A stretch of 64,000 nucleotides of DNA from Tillandsia leiboldiana (Eukaryota > Streptophyta > Magnoliopsida > Poales > Bromeliaceae). The stretch covers positions 40,014,977 through 40,078,976 of the forward strand of contig CM055061.1 in the NCBI GenBank assembly GCA_029204045.2, read 5' to 3'. Positions 1 through 9,548 of the stretch are shown here, one piece after another. A program made the position numbers and the translations under genes. Under the pieces are notes generated by a model. It did not search any database, was not told the origin of the DNA, and saw only the letters and a program-made list of their open reading frames with translations. Position 1 is the stretch's first letter. Each line of letters opens with the position of its first letter.

Positions 1-1
1 T

Positions 2-1612
2 CGATTGTGGGACCCTACTACCTATAAAATAGTCGTAAGTCGTGACATTGGCTTCAATGAAGGGTCCTTTTAAGGCACCAATGAAAAGCAAGATGATGAT
101 ACTATGATTCCAATTGAGCTCTTTGAAGCGTGTGATAAGGTGCAAGTCGAGCAAGCATAGCAGGACGATGAAGTGGTTGATGATGAACCAGACTTGGAAT
201 CTCTGCAATCATCCGAAGATACAAATTCACCGGTAGAATCGCCAGTGGATTTCGGGCATCCTAGGAGGGTCATTAGACCTTCTGCAAGGTATAATGACTA
301 TATCACTTCATTTATTCCTTCTGCTAACCATGTTAGTGCATATGTTGTTTTGGCGGAAGAAGATGAGCCGACTTTGTATAAGGAGGCTTGTGAGTTGACC
401 GATGCTGGGGAGTGGCAATGCGCGATGGAGGAGGAGATGGAGTCAATTCGGAAGAACATGACTTGGGAACTTGTTGATTTGCCGAAGGAAAGGAACGCGA
501 TTGGATGTCGGTGGGTGTTTAAGGTGAAGAAGGATACAAATGGGAATGTCGAGAGGTTCAAGGCAAGATTGGTGGTGAAGGGGTATGCTCAAAAGCCGAA
601 AATCGACTTCGATGAGATCTTCTCATCGGTGGTTCGTCTTACCACTATTCGGGTTGTTTTGGTGATCGCAGTGGTCATGGACCTGGAGCTTGAGCAGATG
701 GATGTAAAAATAGCATTCTTGCATGGTGACCTAGAGGAGGAGATAAATATGTCGCAACCGGAAAGCTTTGTCGAAAAAGGTAAGGAGTATTTGGTTTGTC
801 GGTTGAACAAATTGTTGTACGGCTTGAAATAGGCGCCAAGGTGTTGGTACAAGCGATTTGATTCCTTCATTATGAGTTTGGGTTTTGATAGGTTTGAAGC
901 GGATCATTGTGCATATTTCTGCGATTATAATGATGGGAGTTTCTGTATTTTGTTATTATATGTCGACGACATGATGGTCGCCTGAAATAACAAGGGCCGG
1001 ATTTCTATCTTAAAGACTCAGTTAGCCGGTGAGTTCGATATGAAGGACTTAGGAACTGTGAATCAAATACTCGGGATGAAGGTATTACGGGAGAGAAAGA
1101 ATAGGAAAGTTTGGCTTTCACAGAAGAGTTATGTGGAGAAGGTTCTGCGGCGCTTCAACTTGCAGAACGCAAAGCTAGTTTCAACCCCGTTTCCTATTCA
1201 TTTAAAATTGTCGGCCGAGCAATCACCGGATACGGAAGTAGAAAAGGCTGACATGGCTCGAGTACTATATTCATCGGCAGTAGAGAGTCTTATGTTTGCC
1301 ATGGTGTGCACGAGACCCGACATTGCTCAAGTAGTGGGAGCAATGAGTCGGTATATGGCGAATCCAGGTTGTGAACATTAGAATGCAGTAAAGTGGATTC
1401 TCAGATATTTGAGAGGCACTACAGATTTCTCACTCTGTTATGATTCTGCGGGTTTGAAGTGCATCGGATATGTGGATGCAGATTTCGCAGGAGATAAAGA
1501 CAGGAGAAAGTCTACCACAGGTTATGTTTTCTCCATGAGCGGTAGTGCTATTAGCTAGGAGTCGAAGTTTCAGTCGGTAGTCGCTTTGTCGACGACGGAG
1601 GCGGAGTATATT
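2..1612 (+). pseudogene. Copia pol fragment: end of integrase region, reverse transcriptase, start of RNase H
   Basis: One reading frame (codons starting at position 2) runs through the segment without a frameshift. It begins with the copia linker motif LWDPTTYKIVVSRD. The reverse transcriptase core follows, with WVFKVKKDTNGNVERFKARLV near 508-570, the MDVKIAFLHGDLEEEI motif near 700-750 and the catalytic YVDD at 959-970. RNase H begins near 1465 (YVDADFAGDKDRRKSTTGY) and breaks at EAEYI. Nonsense codons lie at 71, 158, 830, 983, 1379 and 1556. Those at 1379 and 1556 stand where the family has Trp, and the one at 830 where it has Gln, so they fit C-to-T or G-to-A decay. The gypsy element splits it at 1612 and the frame resumes at 11969. 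It cannot encode a working Pol. Confidence 0.9.
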
Positions 1613-1947
1613 TGTAGTAACCACCATTTTTAATTGTATTTCGAAATTTTATTAATTATTTACCTCCTTTAGTGGTCTGGCGGGTGGGTTAATAATTCAC
1701 TTTTTCTGGGCAGACCGACGGGGCTCGTGGGTATTTTTAGGCGATAGAGCTCGCGAAACGGAGAACGGCGGCGCGATCGGATTTGAATTCCGACCCCGGG
1801 ATCTTCCAGAATAAATTTTTGAAGTTTACTAGCGGTTGCGGGGGCATCAAAAAGGTGGTCGGATGATTAGCACTCGATCTTTAAGGGGTGAGTTTGGGGG
1901 CTAGGGCTTCTTTTCCCACTTCTCATCGCATTCGTGTCGTGCTTTAG

Positions 1948-2525
1948 TGTGACGCCCCAACTTCCCAGGGGGTCACCCATCCTAGAACTACTCTAGCTCT
2001 AGCACGCTTAACTCTCTTAACCTCTTGGGTCTTGTTACCACCCAAAATGCTATAGCCGGGTTAAGAGATTTAGTCCTATTATATCATTTATATATAGGAC
2101 TAATCCAAATTCCGGGGGTGTCACATTCTTCCCCCCTTTAAGCCCTGACGTCCACGTCAGGCTCAAGCACACTCACTAGTACCAGGCGATGTGAGACTCG
2201 TCTCGCTAGCCTTAGCCGACCTTGTAGGGAGCTACACTCCACATACAACGGTCATTAGCCGGGGAGCCACGCTCTACCCGCTATATAACCCTTGCTCAAC
2301 AGAGACTCATCTCACATTTCCGGCTGGTGATTGTCTCTGATACCAACTGTGATGCCCCAACTTGCTAGGGGGTCACCCATCCTAGAACTACTCTAGCTCT
2401 AGCACGCTTAACTCTCTTAACCTCTTGGGTCTTGTTACCACCCAAAATGCTATAGCCGGGCTAAGAGATTTAGTCCTATTATATCATTTATATATAGGAC
2501 TAATCCAAATTCCGGGGGTGTCACA
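1948..2525 (-). mobile_element. TRIM T1 (terminal-repeat retrotransposon in miniature)
   Basis: Two 178-bp direct repeats (1948-2125 and 2348-2525), each TGTGA...TCACA, bracket 222 bp with no coding capacity. On the minus strand the PBS TGGTATCAGAGA (2334-2345) lies just inside the 5' LTR, and the purine tract AAAGGGGGGAAGAA (2126-2139) abuts the 3' LTR. The TSD TTTAG is at 1943-1947 and 2526-2530. The equivalent place in the 3' LTR (about 9911-9920) is uninterrupted. The internal region holds a perfect 7-bp hairpin at 2144-2161. It must have been mobilised in trans. Confidence 0.93.
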
Positions 2526-2769
2526 TTTAGGGTTTTTCTGAGAAGAGCGAGAGGAACCCCAACCCTCATCCTACCTTCTTCCCACCATCCGACAGCGGTC
2601 GCGAAGGAACGAGGCGACGAGAACGGGACGATCATCTCCCTTCCTCCTCCCTTACCGGTGAAACCAAGGTGCGAAGGTTGGTGATTTTTATTATAAATTA
2701 ATTTAGGGTTCTTTTTCGGTTCATCACCAATTGGTCGGGGAAGAGGGAGACGGGGGGAACTCACGGTCG

Positions 2770-3000
2770 GCCACACCCGCCGCCGCCGCGGGGCGCCGGA
2801 CGCGCGCGGGGAGCGCACCCGCAGGCAGAGCGCCCGCGTGGGCCGGGCGTTGCGCGGGGCCGCCGTTGGCAGAGTGCCCGCGCGAGGCCTGGCGCCGCGC
2901 GGGGCCGCCCGCGCTTGCGGGCAGAGCACTCGCGCGGGCCAGGCGCCGCGCGGGGCCGCCGCTGGCAGGGTGCCCGTGCGGGCCTAGCGCCGCACGAGGC
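2770..3000 (+). repeat. GC-rich tandem repeats in the gypsy 5' LTR
   Basis: Blocks of about 95 bp, marked by GCTTGCGGGCAGAGC and CCGCTGGCAGGGTGCCC, repeat imperfectly. There are fewer copies here than in the 3' LTR. The GC richness opens long chance reading frames on both strands. Confidence 0.75.
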
Positions 3001-4464
3001 CATGCACACGCGTGGACAGCGCAGCGGCGCGGGGTCACCTCCGCCACTGTTTCCGACCCGGGGCGCCGCCGTCGGATCCGAGGGCCCCGGTCCACGACGG
3101 AATCGGACGGTATACTTTTCGTTTAATTGTGTTTTGTGGGTACTGACTTCTCCCCAGGGGGACTGTGTAGGTTCGGGGAGCGCGCCGAGATGCGGAGGAA
3201 CCGAGCGTTGATCACTGCGCAACGAGAAAAGGTGGGTTTTCGTTCAGGACTTAGTGTGGGGCTTTTCGAAAGAATGTAGACAATTTCCAATTTATCCGTT
3301 TAACTGTGCTAATGTTGATAGTCTTTATGGTTCTTGCTATTGAGTTATACATTGTGTACTTGGTTACTTTGCTCGAGGCTGCGGCACGCGCACCCGCGGT
3401 TTGGCCACCGCAAAGGGTGCGCTTTTCCGGAAAAGTGGTCTATGATCCGTGTAAACCCACGAGGTGACGTAGTGGGGGCCCCCGTAGGTGGGGGGTTTTG
3501 AGGCGCCAAGGTGTGAGCGGTGCGACCCGTCGGGATAGGTGCTCGACGTGGTTTACCCAGATAGGTGCTCGGTTGGGTTGCCGGGGCAGGTGCCCGGATT
3601 AGGTTATGCAGGGGTTCGTGATTTATTTCCCTCTTGGGAGGGTGGTTGCTCCGGATAGTCTTACGGTTGGACTTACTACTTTTCCCTACTTTCCTTATTA
3701 TTATCGAGTCGCTGACTTCCCACTCTGTGACAGGGTCTTTCAGGGGTGAGAGCTAGGCGACGGTGAGGCCGAGACAGGAGCTTTTGGGTCCATGGAGGCC
3801 CTAGACTGTATTTTCTTCTTTACTTCGCATTTCATTTGCTATTGTAGTCTACTGTGTGGTTCTCGATACCCTCGTGGGGTCGGTGTGGATGTCGGTACTT
3901 TACTCTCTAGTTATGAGGATGTTGAGTTCTATTTCCGTTCTCTGTTTGGCCGTTTTCAAAGGAAAAAAAAGAGAAAAAGAAAAAGAATTGCGAAAATCAT
4001 TTTTAAAAATCTGGGTGTCGTGTGGGCACCGTTTTCAAAACCTTGTGGATTTATGGATTTCGAAAACGGATTTCAAAACCTAAGTGTCGTGTGGGCACTA
4101 TTTTAAAAACTCTGTGGATTTATGGTTTTCGAAACTGTTTTAGAAATCTGGGTGCCGGGTGGGCACCACTTTCAAAACTGTGGATTTATCCTTTCAAGTT
4201 GATCGGCCCCGAGAATTGTTCAGTTCTGTATGTGTATGTGTTTGAAAACTGTTGTGATTGAATAAACTACTATGATTGGATGTTGTATTAGCCGCGACGC
4301 CGTGCATATACAGAGGAGACTCTGTCCGTTTGCAGGGTGAATCTGTGTACTGGGCACGCACCGGGGAGGAAGGAATTTCAAAAAAAATTATATGCAAAAC
4401 AAATCCCTATTTTTCCGTTGACTGTTTCCGCTGAATGAAACCCCCGGGGCGAGACAGATTAAGA

Positions 4465-4475
4465 TGGTATCAGAG
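4465..4475 (+). promoter_or_regulatory. Primer-binding site, initiator tRNA-Met type
   Basis: TGGTATCAGAG begins 8 bases after the 5' LTR end. It is the usual complement of the 3' end of plant initiator tRNA-Met. Elements A, B, C and both TRIMs use the same site type. Confidence 0.9.
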
Positions 4476-4680
4476 AGAGTTCTTTAATCACAACAGTCAG
4501 TGTCCGACATCCACGAAGATACCTCACTTAGCTACAAATGAATGAAATGTGTGGGGCATAGGAGTGTAGAACGCGAGTGATCGGGGGGGGGGGAAGTATA
4601 GGTCCTTTTCTCTCGATAGGTGGTTGACTGCTATACTAGTGAAGTCCAGAGCTGAATTTTGTTGTGTGTGTGTACAGAGA

Positions 4681-7600
4681 ATGGCCCAAACTAGATCATC
4701 GGCCGAGGACACGGGAGCAGACGCGACAGCGTCAACAGCCGCGGAGAACCAGCTCCTGCGGCAACAACTGCGGGAGATGGCAGGGCAGCTGGCGACCCTC
4801 ACGGACCACGTGCGTCAGTTGACGCAACAGCAACCGGCTGCGACAGTGACGGTCGCCCAGGCCCCTCCGCAGGGGACAACCGCACCACCAACGGGACCGC
4901 AGGTAACGGGGGCCTGGACAGGAGCGGCCCCTCCACCGGCTGCGGCAGCCGGGATACCGTCAGCCCAGACCACGACGCCAGCAGCAGCACCTACGACAGC
5001 GACTACTGGACCGGCACCGGGGACCACTGGCGGAGGGTCCCTGGGGGAGACTGTGGTGACGTCCTCCCCCACCGTGGCCGCCGCTGCCACGGGGGAGGGG
5101 TCAGTTCCGCTGACTGAGCGGGACCGAGTGCGGGCCAACCTGGCTGACTTTAAGAAATACGACCCACCGGTGTTCGAAGGGGAGACGACCGATCCCTGGG
5201 TCGTCGAGAAGTGGGTGGATACGATGGAAAAATTGTTCGAAGACTTGCTAATGGAGGATTGCGAGCGGGTTCCCCTGGCGATCCATTTCCTAGAGGGGAA
5301 CGCCCGCTTATGGTGGAAGACGGTACGCCCTGACCCCACAAAGGGCACCGCGCTTCCATCGTGGACCACCTTCAAGCAGGAGCTGTTCGGGGCTTTCTTC
5401 TCCAACAACGTCAAGCGACAACTGGAGGACGACTTAAATCACATCCAGCAGGGGAGCAGGACGGTCATGGAATATCAACGCGAGTTCGTGAGACTAGCCA
5501 ACTGCGTCCCATTCGTTATAAGGGAAGAGTCCCACAAGGCGCAGCTCTTCGTGGATGGTTTGCGCAGCGATGTATTCCAGGTGGTACAAGCAGCAGACTT
5601 GCACACCTTTCAGAAAGTGGTCGACAGGGCCAATGTGGTGGAGCGCGGGTTCACTGTCACACGCGCCAGAAAGGAGGGCCCGGCTCAGCACGAGGACAAG
5701 AAGCGGCAGCAACAGCACCCTGGGGGAGGCTCTTCTAGCGGGAGCCGACCCCCCAAACGGTGGAGACCACATTCGGGATCTCGGAGCGCACCTGTAGGAG
5801 GACCGAGGCTGGGGGACAGGCCTTGTGTGATTTGTGGAGGGGCGCACCGAGTGTTGGAATGCCCCCAAAGACATGATCATTGCTTCCACTGCGGCAAGCA
5901 GGGGCACTTCCGCCACAACTGCCCCTTCACCTTGGGAACAGCATCCTCTGTAGCTTCTGCGCTTTCGCCACAGCATTCAGGACGGGGGAAAGCTCCTATG
6001 GGCTCGACCTCTAGACCCCCTGCACCACGGCGAGAGGGGGATAGACAGCCTCAAGGAGGCGGGCGAGTTTACTCGATGACCCGCCAAAAGCCGGACCCGC
6101 CGGAGGATGTAGTAGCAGGTATTACTTCTGTTTCAAATTTTCGTGCTAGAACTCTTTTTGATACCGGAGCAACACACTCTTTCATTTCTCGTGACTTCGT
6201 GTTTGCGCATGGTTTTGGGGAGAGACCTCTCCAAAGTCGAATGACGGTCCAAACCGCGGGTGGGACTTTGGAGGCTGATAGCTTTGTGGCCGCCTGCCCG
6301 ATAAAACTAGGGCGACTGTCTTGCCCTTGGGATCTGGTGGTAATTCCCCTAAAGGAGTACGACGCGGTGCTAGGCATGGATTGGCTCACAAGGTACCAAG
6401 CAGTAATCGACTGCGAGAAGCGGCAGGTGCGACTACAAGAACCGGGCTTCCCCGAACACGTGTATCTGGCGTGCAAGAGCACCTCCTTCCCAACTGTCAT
6501 CTCAGAAGCACGGGCCAGAAGATTGGTGGAAGGTGGGTGTGTGGCATACTTGGCATCTGTGGATCTAGCCATCCGACCCTCTGCGACACCTTCAGACATC
6601 CCAGTAGTGAGGGATTTTCCCGACGTCTTCCCGACGGAACTACCCGGGATGCCCCTTGATCGTGAGGTTGTGTTCCCTATCGAGCTCCTACCGGGCACGC
6701 AGCCTATCACGAAGGCGCCTTACCGAATGGCCTTCGCGGAGTTAAAAGAGCTTAAGGCGCAACTTGAAGACCTCTTGGACAAAGGATTTATCAGGCCGAG
6801 TGTGTCGCCCTGGGGCGCACCGGTACTCTTCGTGCGGAAGAAAGACGGAAGCCTGCGTCTCTGCATCGACTACAGAGGGATAAACAAGGTTACGGTGAAG
6901 AACAAGTACCCCCTGCCCAGAATCGACGATCTCTTCGACCAGCTACGGGGAGCGACGGTCTTCTCAAAAATTGACCTGCAATCGGTTTACCATCAGCTCC
7001 GAGTTCGGAACGAGGATATTCCAAAAACCACCTTCCGGACCCAGTACGGCCACTACGAGTTCACGGTTATGCCGTTCGGGCTTACGAATACCCCTGCGGT
7101 ATTTATGGATATGATGAACAGAATCTTCAGGCCCTTTCTAGACCGATTCGTGGTGGTCTTCATCGACGACATCCTGATCTATTCATCCACCGACGAGGAA
7201 CACGAGGACCATTTGCGAACAATTCTCCAGACTCTCAGGGAGCAGAAGCTGTTTGCTAAACTCAAGAAATGTGAATTCTGGCTTCGCGAGGTGGGATTTT
7301 TGGGGCACGTGATTTCGGCGAAGGGAATTGTCGTGGACCCCAAGAAGGTGGAGTCGGTGATCGATTGGCAGCCACCGACTACAGTGACGGAGATCCGCAG
7401 TTTCTTGGGCCTGGCAGGTTATTACAGACGCTTCGTCGAGGGTTTCTCGAAGATTGCTACCCCTTTGAACCGGTTGACCAGGAAAGGAGAAAAATTTGTA
7501 TGGATGGCTAAATGCCAGGAGAGCTTCAAAGAACTCAAGAAAAGGCTAACCAGGGCACCAGTACTTGTACTACCGACACCCGGAGAGGACTATGAAGTAT

Positions 7601-9105
7601 ACTGCGATGCATCAAGGATCGGCCTTGGGGGTGTACTGATGCAACAAGGGAAAGTAATAGCCTATGCTTCCAGGCAACTGAAGGAATACGAAAAGAACTA
7701 CCCGACACACGATTTAGAGCTGGCCGCAGTGGCTTTTGTTTTAAAGCTTTGGAGACACTACCTCTTTGGTGTCCACTGTAACGTATTCTCGGACCACCAA
7801 AGTCTTAAGTACCTGTTCACCCAAAATGAATTAAATTTGCGGCAGAGGCGGTGGTTAGAGTTGCTGAAGGATTACGATCTATCAATTCAATACCACACCG
7901 GGAAGGCAAACGTGGTGGCAGACGCTTTGAGCAGGAAGGGGCAGCTGGAAGGGACGTCTGTAGGCGCGATAACTGAGCAGAGCAGCTTGATCGCGGAGTT
8001 CTCACGATTGAAGTTGGAGGTGGTACCAGCAGGCACGGTCGCGCAACTTTTAACCTTGATAGTCAAGCCTACGCTGTTCGAGAAGATCTGGGAAAGGCAA
8101 CAGACCGATCCTCACTTACAGCTCGTACGAGACAAGATCTCCTTGAACCAAGAGAATGATTTTTCGGTGGAAGGCGACGGCACCCTACGGTTCTGCGGGC
8201 GGATTTGCGTGCCGGATTCGTCGGAATTGAAGGGGGAAATTTTGGCAGAGGCACACCGCGCCCCTTATGCGGCGCATCCGGGAGGCACGAAGATGTACAG
8301 GGACCTCAAGCAGACCTTCTGGTGGCCTAAACTGAAGGGAGATGTGACGCGACATGTAGCTCACTGCCTAGTATGTCAACAGATAAAGGCCGAGCACCAC
8401 CGGCCGGCGGGAAAGCTGCAGCCTTTACCGGTGCCAGAGTGGAAGTGGGATCGAATCACCATGGATTTCGTCACTGGGTTCCCACGTTCACAGCAGGGGC
8501 ACGACACGATCTGGGTCATAGTGGACCGGTTAACCAAATCAGCACATTTCCTGCCTATTCATACAACATGGACCCGAGAGAGGTTAGCTCAAGTCTACAT
8601 CAGCGAGATCGTGAGATTGCATGGGGTGCCGGCGTCGATCACCTCGGATAGAGACACGCGATTTGTCTCGAATTTTTGGCAGAGTCTACAGCGGGCCCTG
8701 GGGACCAAACTACAGTTCAGCACAGCCTTTCATCCCCAGACGAACGGACAGTCTGAGCGGGTGATCCAGACTCTCGAGGACATGCTTCGCGCCTGCGTAC
8801 TGGATTTGGGGGTCGGATGGTCACGCTACCTACCCCTCGTGGAATTCGCCTACAATAACAGCTACCAGGCCAACATACAGATGGCGCCCTACGAAGCCTC
8901 ATACGGGAGGCGCTGCCGATCCCCGATCTGTTGGGACGACTTAAGGGAACGGAAGTTCTTGGGACCCGACTTAGTGGAAGAAACCGAAGAGAAAGTATGC
9001 CTCATCAGACAGCGCTTACTGACCGCCCAGAGTCGACAGAAGAGCTACGCAGACCATAGGCACCGCGACTTGGAATTCCAAGTGGGAGAGCACGTGTTAT
9101 TGTGA
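4681..9105 (+). CDS. Gypsy Gag-Pol polyprotein (nearly complete; premature stop in the integrase C-terminus)
   Basis: The frame is 1474 codons from ATG 4681. This start was chosen because upstream in-frame codons lie in the leader and the Gag-like N-terminus MAQTRSS begins here. The N-terminal region is rich in Ala, Pro and Thr, followed by a retrotransposon Gag domain (about 155-340) and a CCHC zinc knuckle CFHCGKQGHFRHNC (401-414). The protease motif DTGATHSF has its Asp at 494. Reverse transcriptase carries FIDD at 827-830. RNase H has YCDAS near 973 and a VVADALSRK motif. Integrase has an N-terminal H-H-C-C finger ending CLVC, then catalytic D1262, D1323 and E1359 with 35 residues between the last two. 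The enzyme would copy genomic RNA in virus-like particles and integrate the cDNA. TGA at 9103 cuts it in the HVLL motif of the integrase C-terminal domain. The chain before that is unbroken. Confidence 0.93.
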   Translation: MAQTRSSAEDTGADATASTAAENQLLRQQLREMAGQLATLTDHVRQLTQQQPAATVTVAQAPPQGTTAPPTGPQVTGAWTGAAPPPAAAAGIPSAQTTTPAAAPTTATTGPAPGTTGGGSLGETVVTSSPTVAAAATGEGSVPLTERDRVRANLADFKKYDPPVFEGETTDPWVVEKWVDTMEKLFEDLLMEDCERVPLAIHFLEGNARLWWKTVRPDPTKGTALPSWTTFKQELFGAFFSNNVKRQLEDDLNHIQQGSRTVMEYQREFVRLANCVPFVIREESHKAQLFVDGLRSDVFQVVQAADLHTFQKVVDRANVVERGFTVTRARKEGPAQHEDKKRQQQHPGGGSSSGSRPPKRWRPHSGSRSAPVGGPRLGDRPCVICGGAHRVLECPQRHDHCFHCGKQGHFRHNCPFTLGTASSVASALSPQHSGRGKAPMGSTSRPPAPRREGDRQPQGGGRVYSMTRQKPDPPEDVVAGITSVSNFRARTLFDTGATHSFISRDFVFAHGFGERPLQSRMTVQTAGGTLEADSFVAACPIKLGRLSCPWDLVVIPLKEYDAVLGMDWLTRYQAVIDCEKRQVRLQEPGFPEHVYLACKSTSFPTVISEARARRLVEGGCVAYLASVDLAIRPSATPSDIPVVRDFPDVFPTELPGMPLDREVVFPIELLPGTQPITKAPYRMAFAELKELKAQLEDLLDKGFIRPSVSPWGAPVLFVRKKDGSLRLCIDYRGINKVTVKNKYPLPRIDDLFDQLRGATVFSKIDLQSVYHQLRVRNEDIPKTTFRTQYGHYEFTVMPFGLTNTPAVFMDMMNRIFRPFLDRFVVVFIDDILIYSSTDEEHEDHLRTILQTLREQKLFAKLKKCEFWLREVGFLGHVISAKGIVVDPKKVESVIDWQPPTTVTEIRSFLGLAGYYRRFVEGFSKIATPLNRLTRKGEKFVWMAKCQESFKELKKRLTRAPVLVLPTPGEDYEVYCDASRIGLGGVLMQQGKVIAYASRQLKEYEKNYPTHDLELAAVAFVLKLWRHYLFGVHCNVFSDHQSLKYLFTQNELNLRQRRWLELLKDYDLSIQYHTGKANVVADALSRKGQLEGTSVGAITEQSSLIAEFSRLKLEVVPAGTVAQLLTLIVKPTLFEKIWERQQTDPHLQLVRDKISLNQENDFSVEGDGTLRFCGRICVPDSSELKGEILAEAHRAPYAAHPGGTKMYRDLKQTFWWPKLKGDVTRHVAHCLVCQQIKAEHHRPAGKLQPLPVPEWKWDRITMDFVTGFPRSQQGHDTIWVIVDRLTKSAHFLPIHTTWTRERLAQVYISEIVRLHGVPASITSDRDTRFVSNFWQSLQRALGTKLQFSTAFHPQTNGQSERVIQTLEDMLRACVLDLGVGWSRYLPLVEFAYNNSYQANIQMAPYEASYGRRCRSPICWDDLRERKFLGPDLVEETEEKVCLIRQRLLTAQSRQKSYADHRHRDLEFQVGEHVLL

Positions 9106-9537
9106 GTCTCGCCATCAAGGGGAATTGAGCGTTTCGCGCTAAAGGGCAAGTTGAGCCCGCGGTTTGTAGGGCCTTTCGAGATCCTGGAGCGCATCGGCCC
9201 GGTGGCTTACCGCCTTGCCCTACCACCAAACATCGACCGAGTCTACGACATGTTCCACGTTTCAATGCTCCGAAAATACCTCCCAGACCCATTGCATGTT
9301 CTGGACGTCTCTACTCTCGACCTTAAGGAGGACCTGAGCTTCGAGGAAACCCCAGTGCGAATCCTAGCAAGGTAAAGTAAGACGCTGCGCAACTGAACAA
9401 TCCCCTACGTGAAGGTGCTCTGGAGCAACCACGAAGAGCGAGAAGCGACTTGGGAGCTGGAGTAAAAAATGAGGGAGTGCTACCAGATCTTTTCACCGCG
9501 ACCCAGGATTAAGTTTCGGGGACGAAACATTTTTTAA
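9106..9537 (+). pseudogene. Untranslated 3' tail of the gypsy pol frame
   Basis: The Gag-Pol frame continues past TGA 9103 with recognisable integrase C-terminal sequence: FVGPFEILERIGPVAYRLAL, then YDMFHVSMLRKYLPDP, then a WELE motif typical of the region before or within the chromodomain-like tail. Further in-frame stops lie at 9373, 9394 and 9463 before the natural-looking terminator at 9535. At least two of the stops could come from CGA-to-TGA transitions at CpG. No frameshift is needed, so the loss is recent and limited to the last roughly 140 codons. Confidence 0.85.
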
Positions 9538-9548
9538 GAGGTGAGTGG
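9513..9548 (+). promoter_or_regulatory. Pre-LTR hairpin and polypurine tract region of the gypsy element
   Basis: GTTTCG-GGGA-CGAAAC (9513-9528) forms a 6-bp stem with a GGGA loop. The purine-rich AAGAGGTGAGTGG (9536-9548) abuts the 3' LTR and is the expected plus-strand primer, although it is a weak, T-interrupted tract. Confidence 0.65.

Larger units (their letters stand above)
1613..4456 (+). repeat. 5' LTR of the gypsy element (carries TRIM T1)
   Basis: It pairs with 9549-11963. Removing TRIM T1 and its 5-bp duplication leaves about 2261 bp, compared with 2415 bp for the 3' LTR. It begins TGTAGTAACCACC and ends CGAGACA, directly before the primer-binding site. A GC-rich tandem region covers about 2770-3000. 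A possible transcription start region lies near 3110 (GTATACTTTT). A splice-donor-like GAAAAG/GTGGGT is at 3226-3237. Compared with the 3' LTR it lacks 38 bp after about 1873, where short CAC microhomology flanks the missing segment. Confidence 0.93.
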
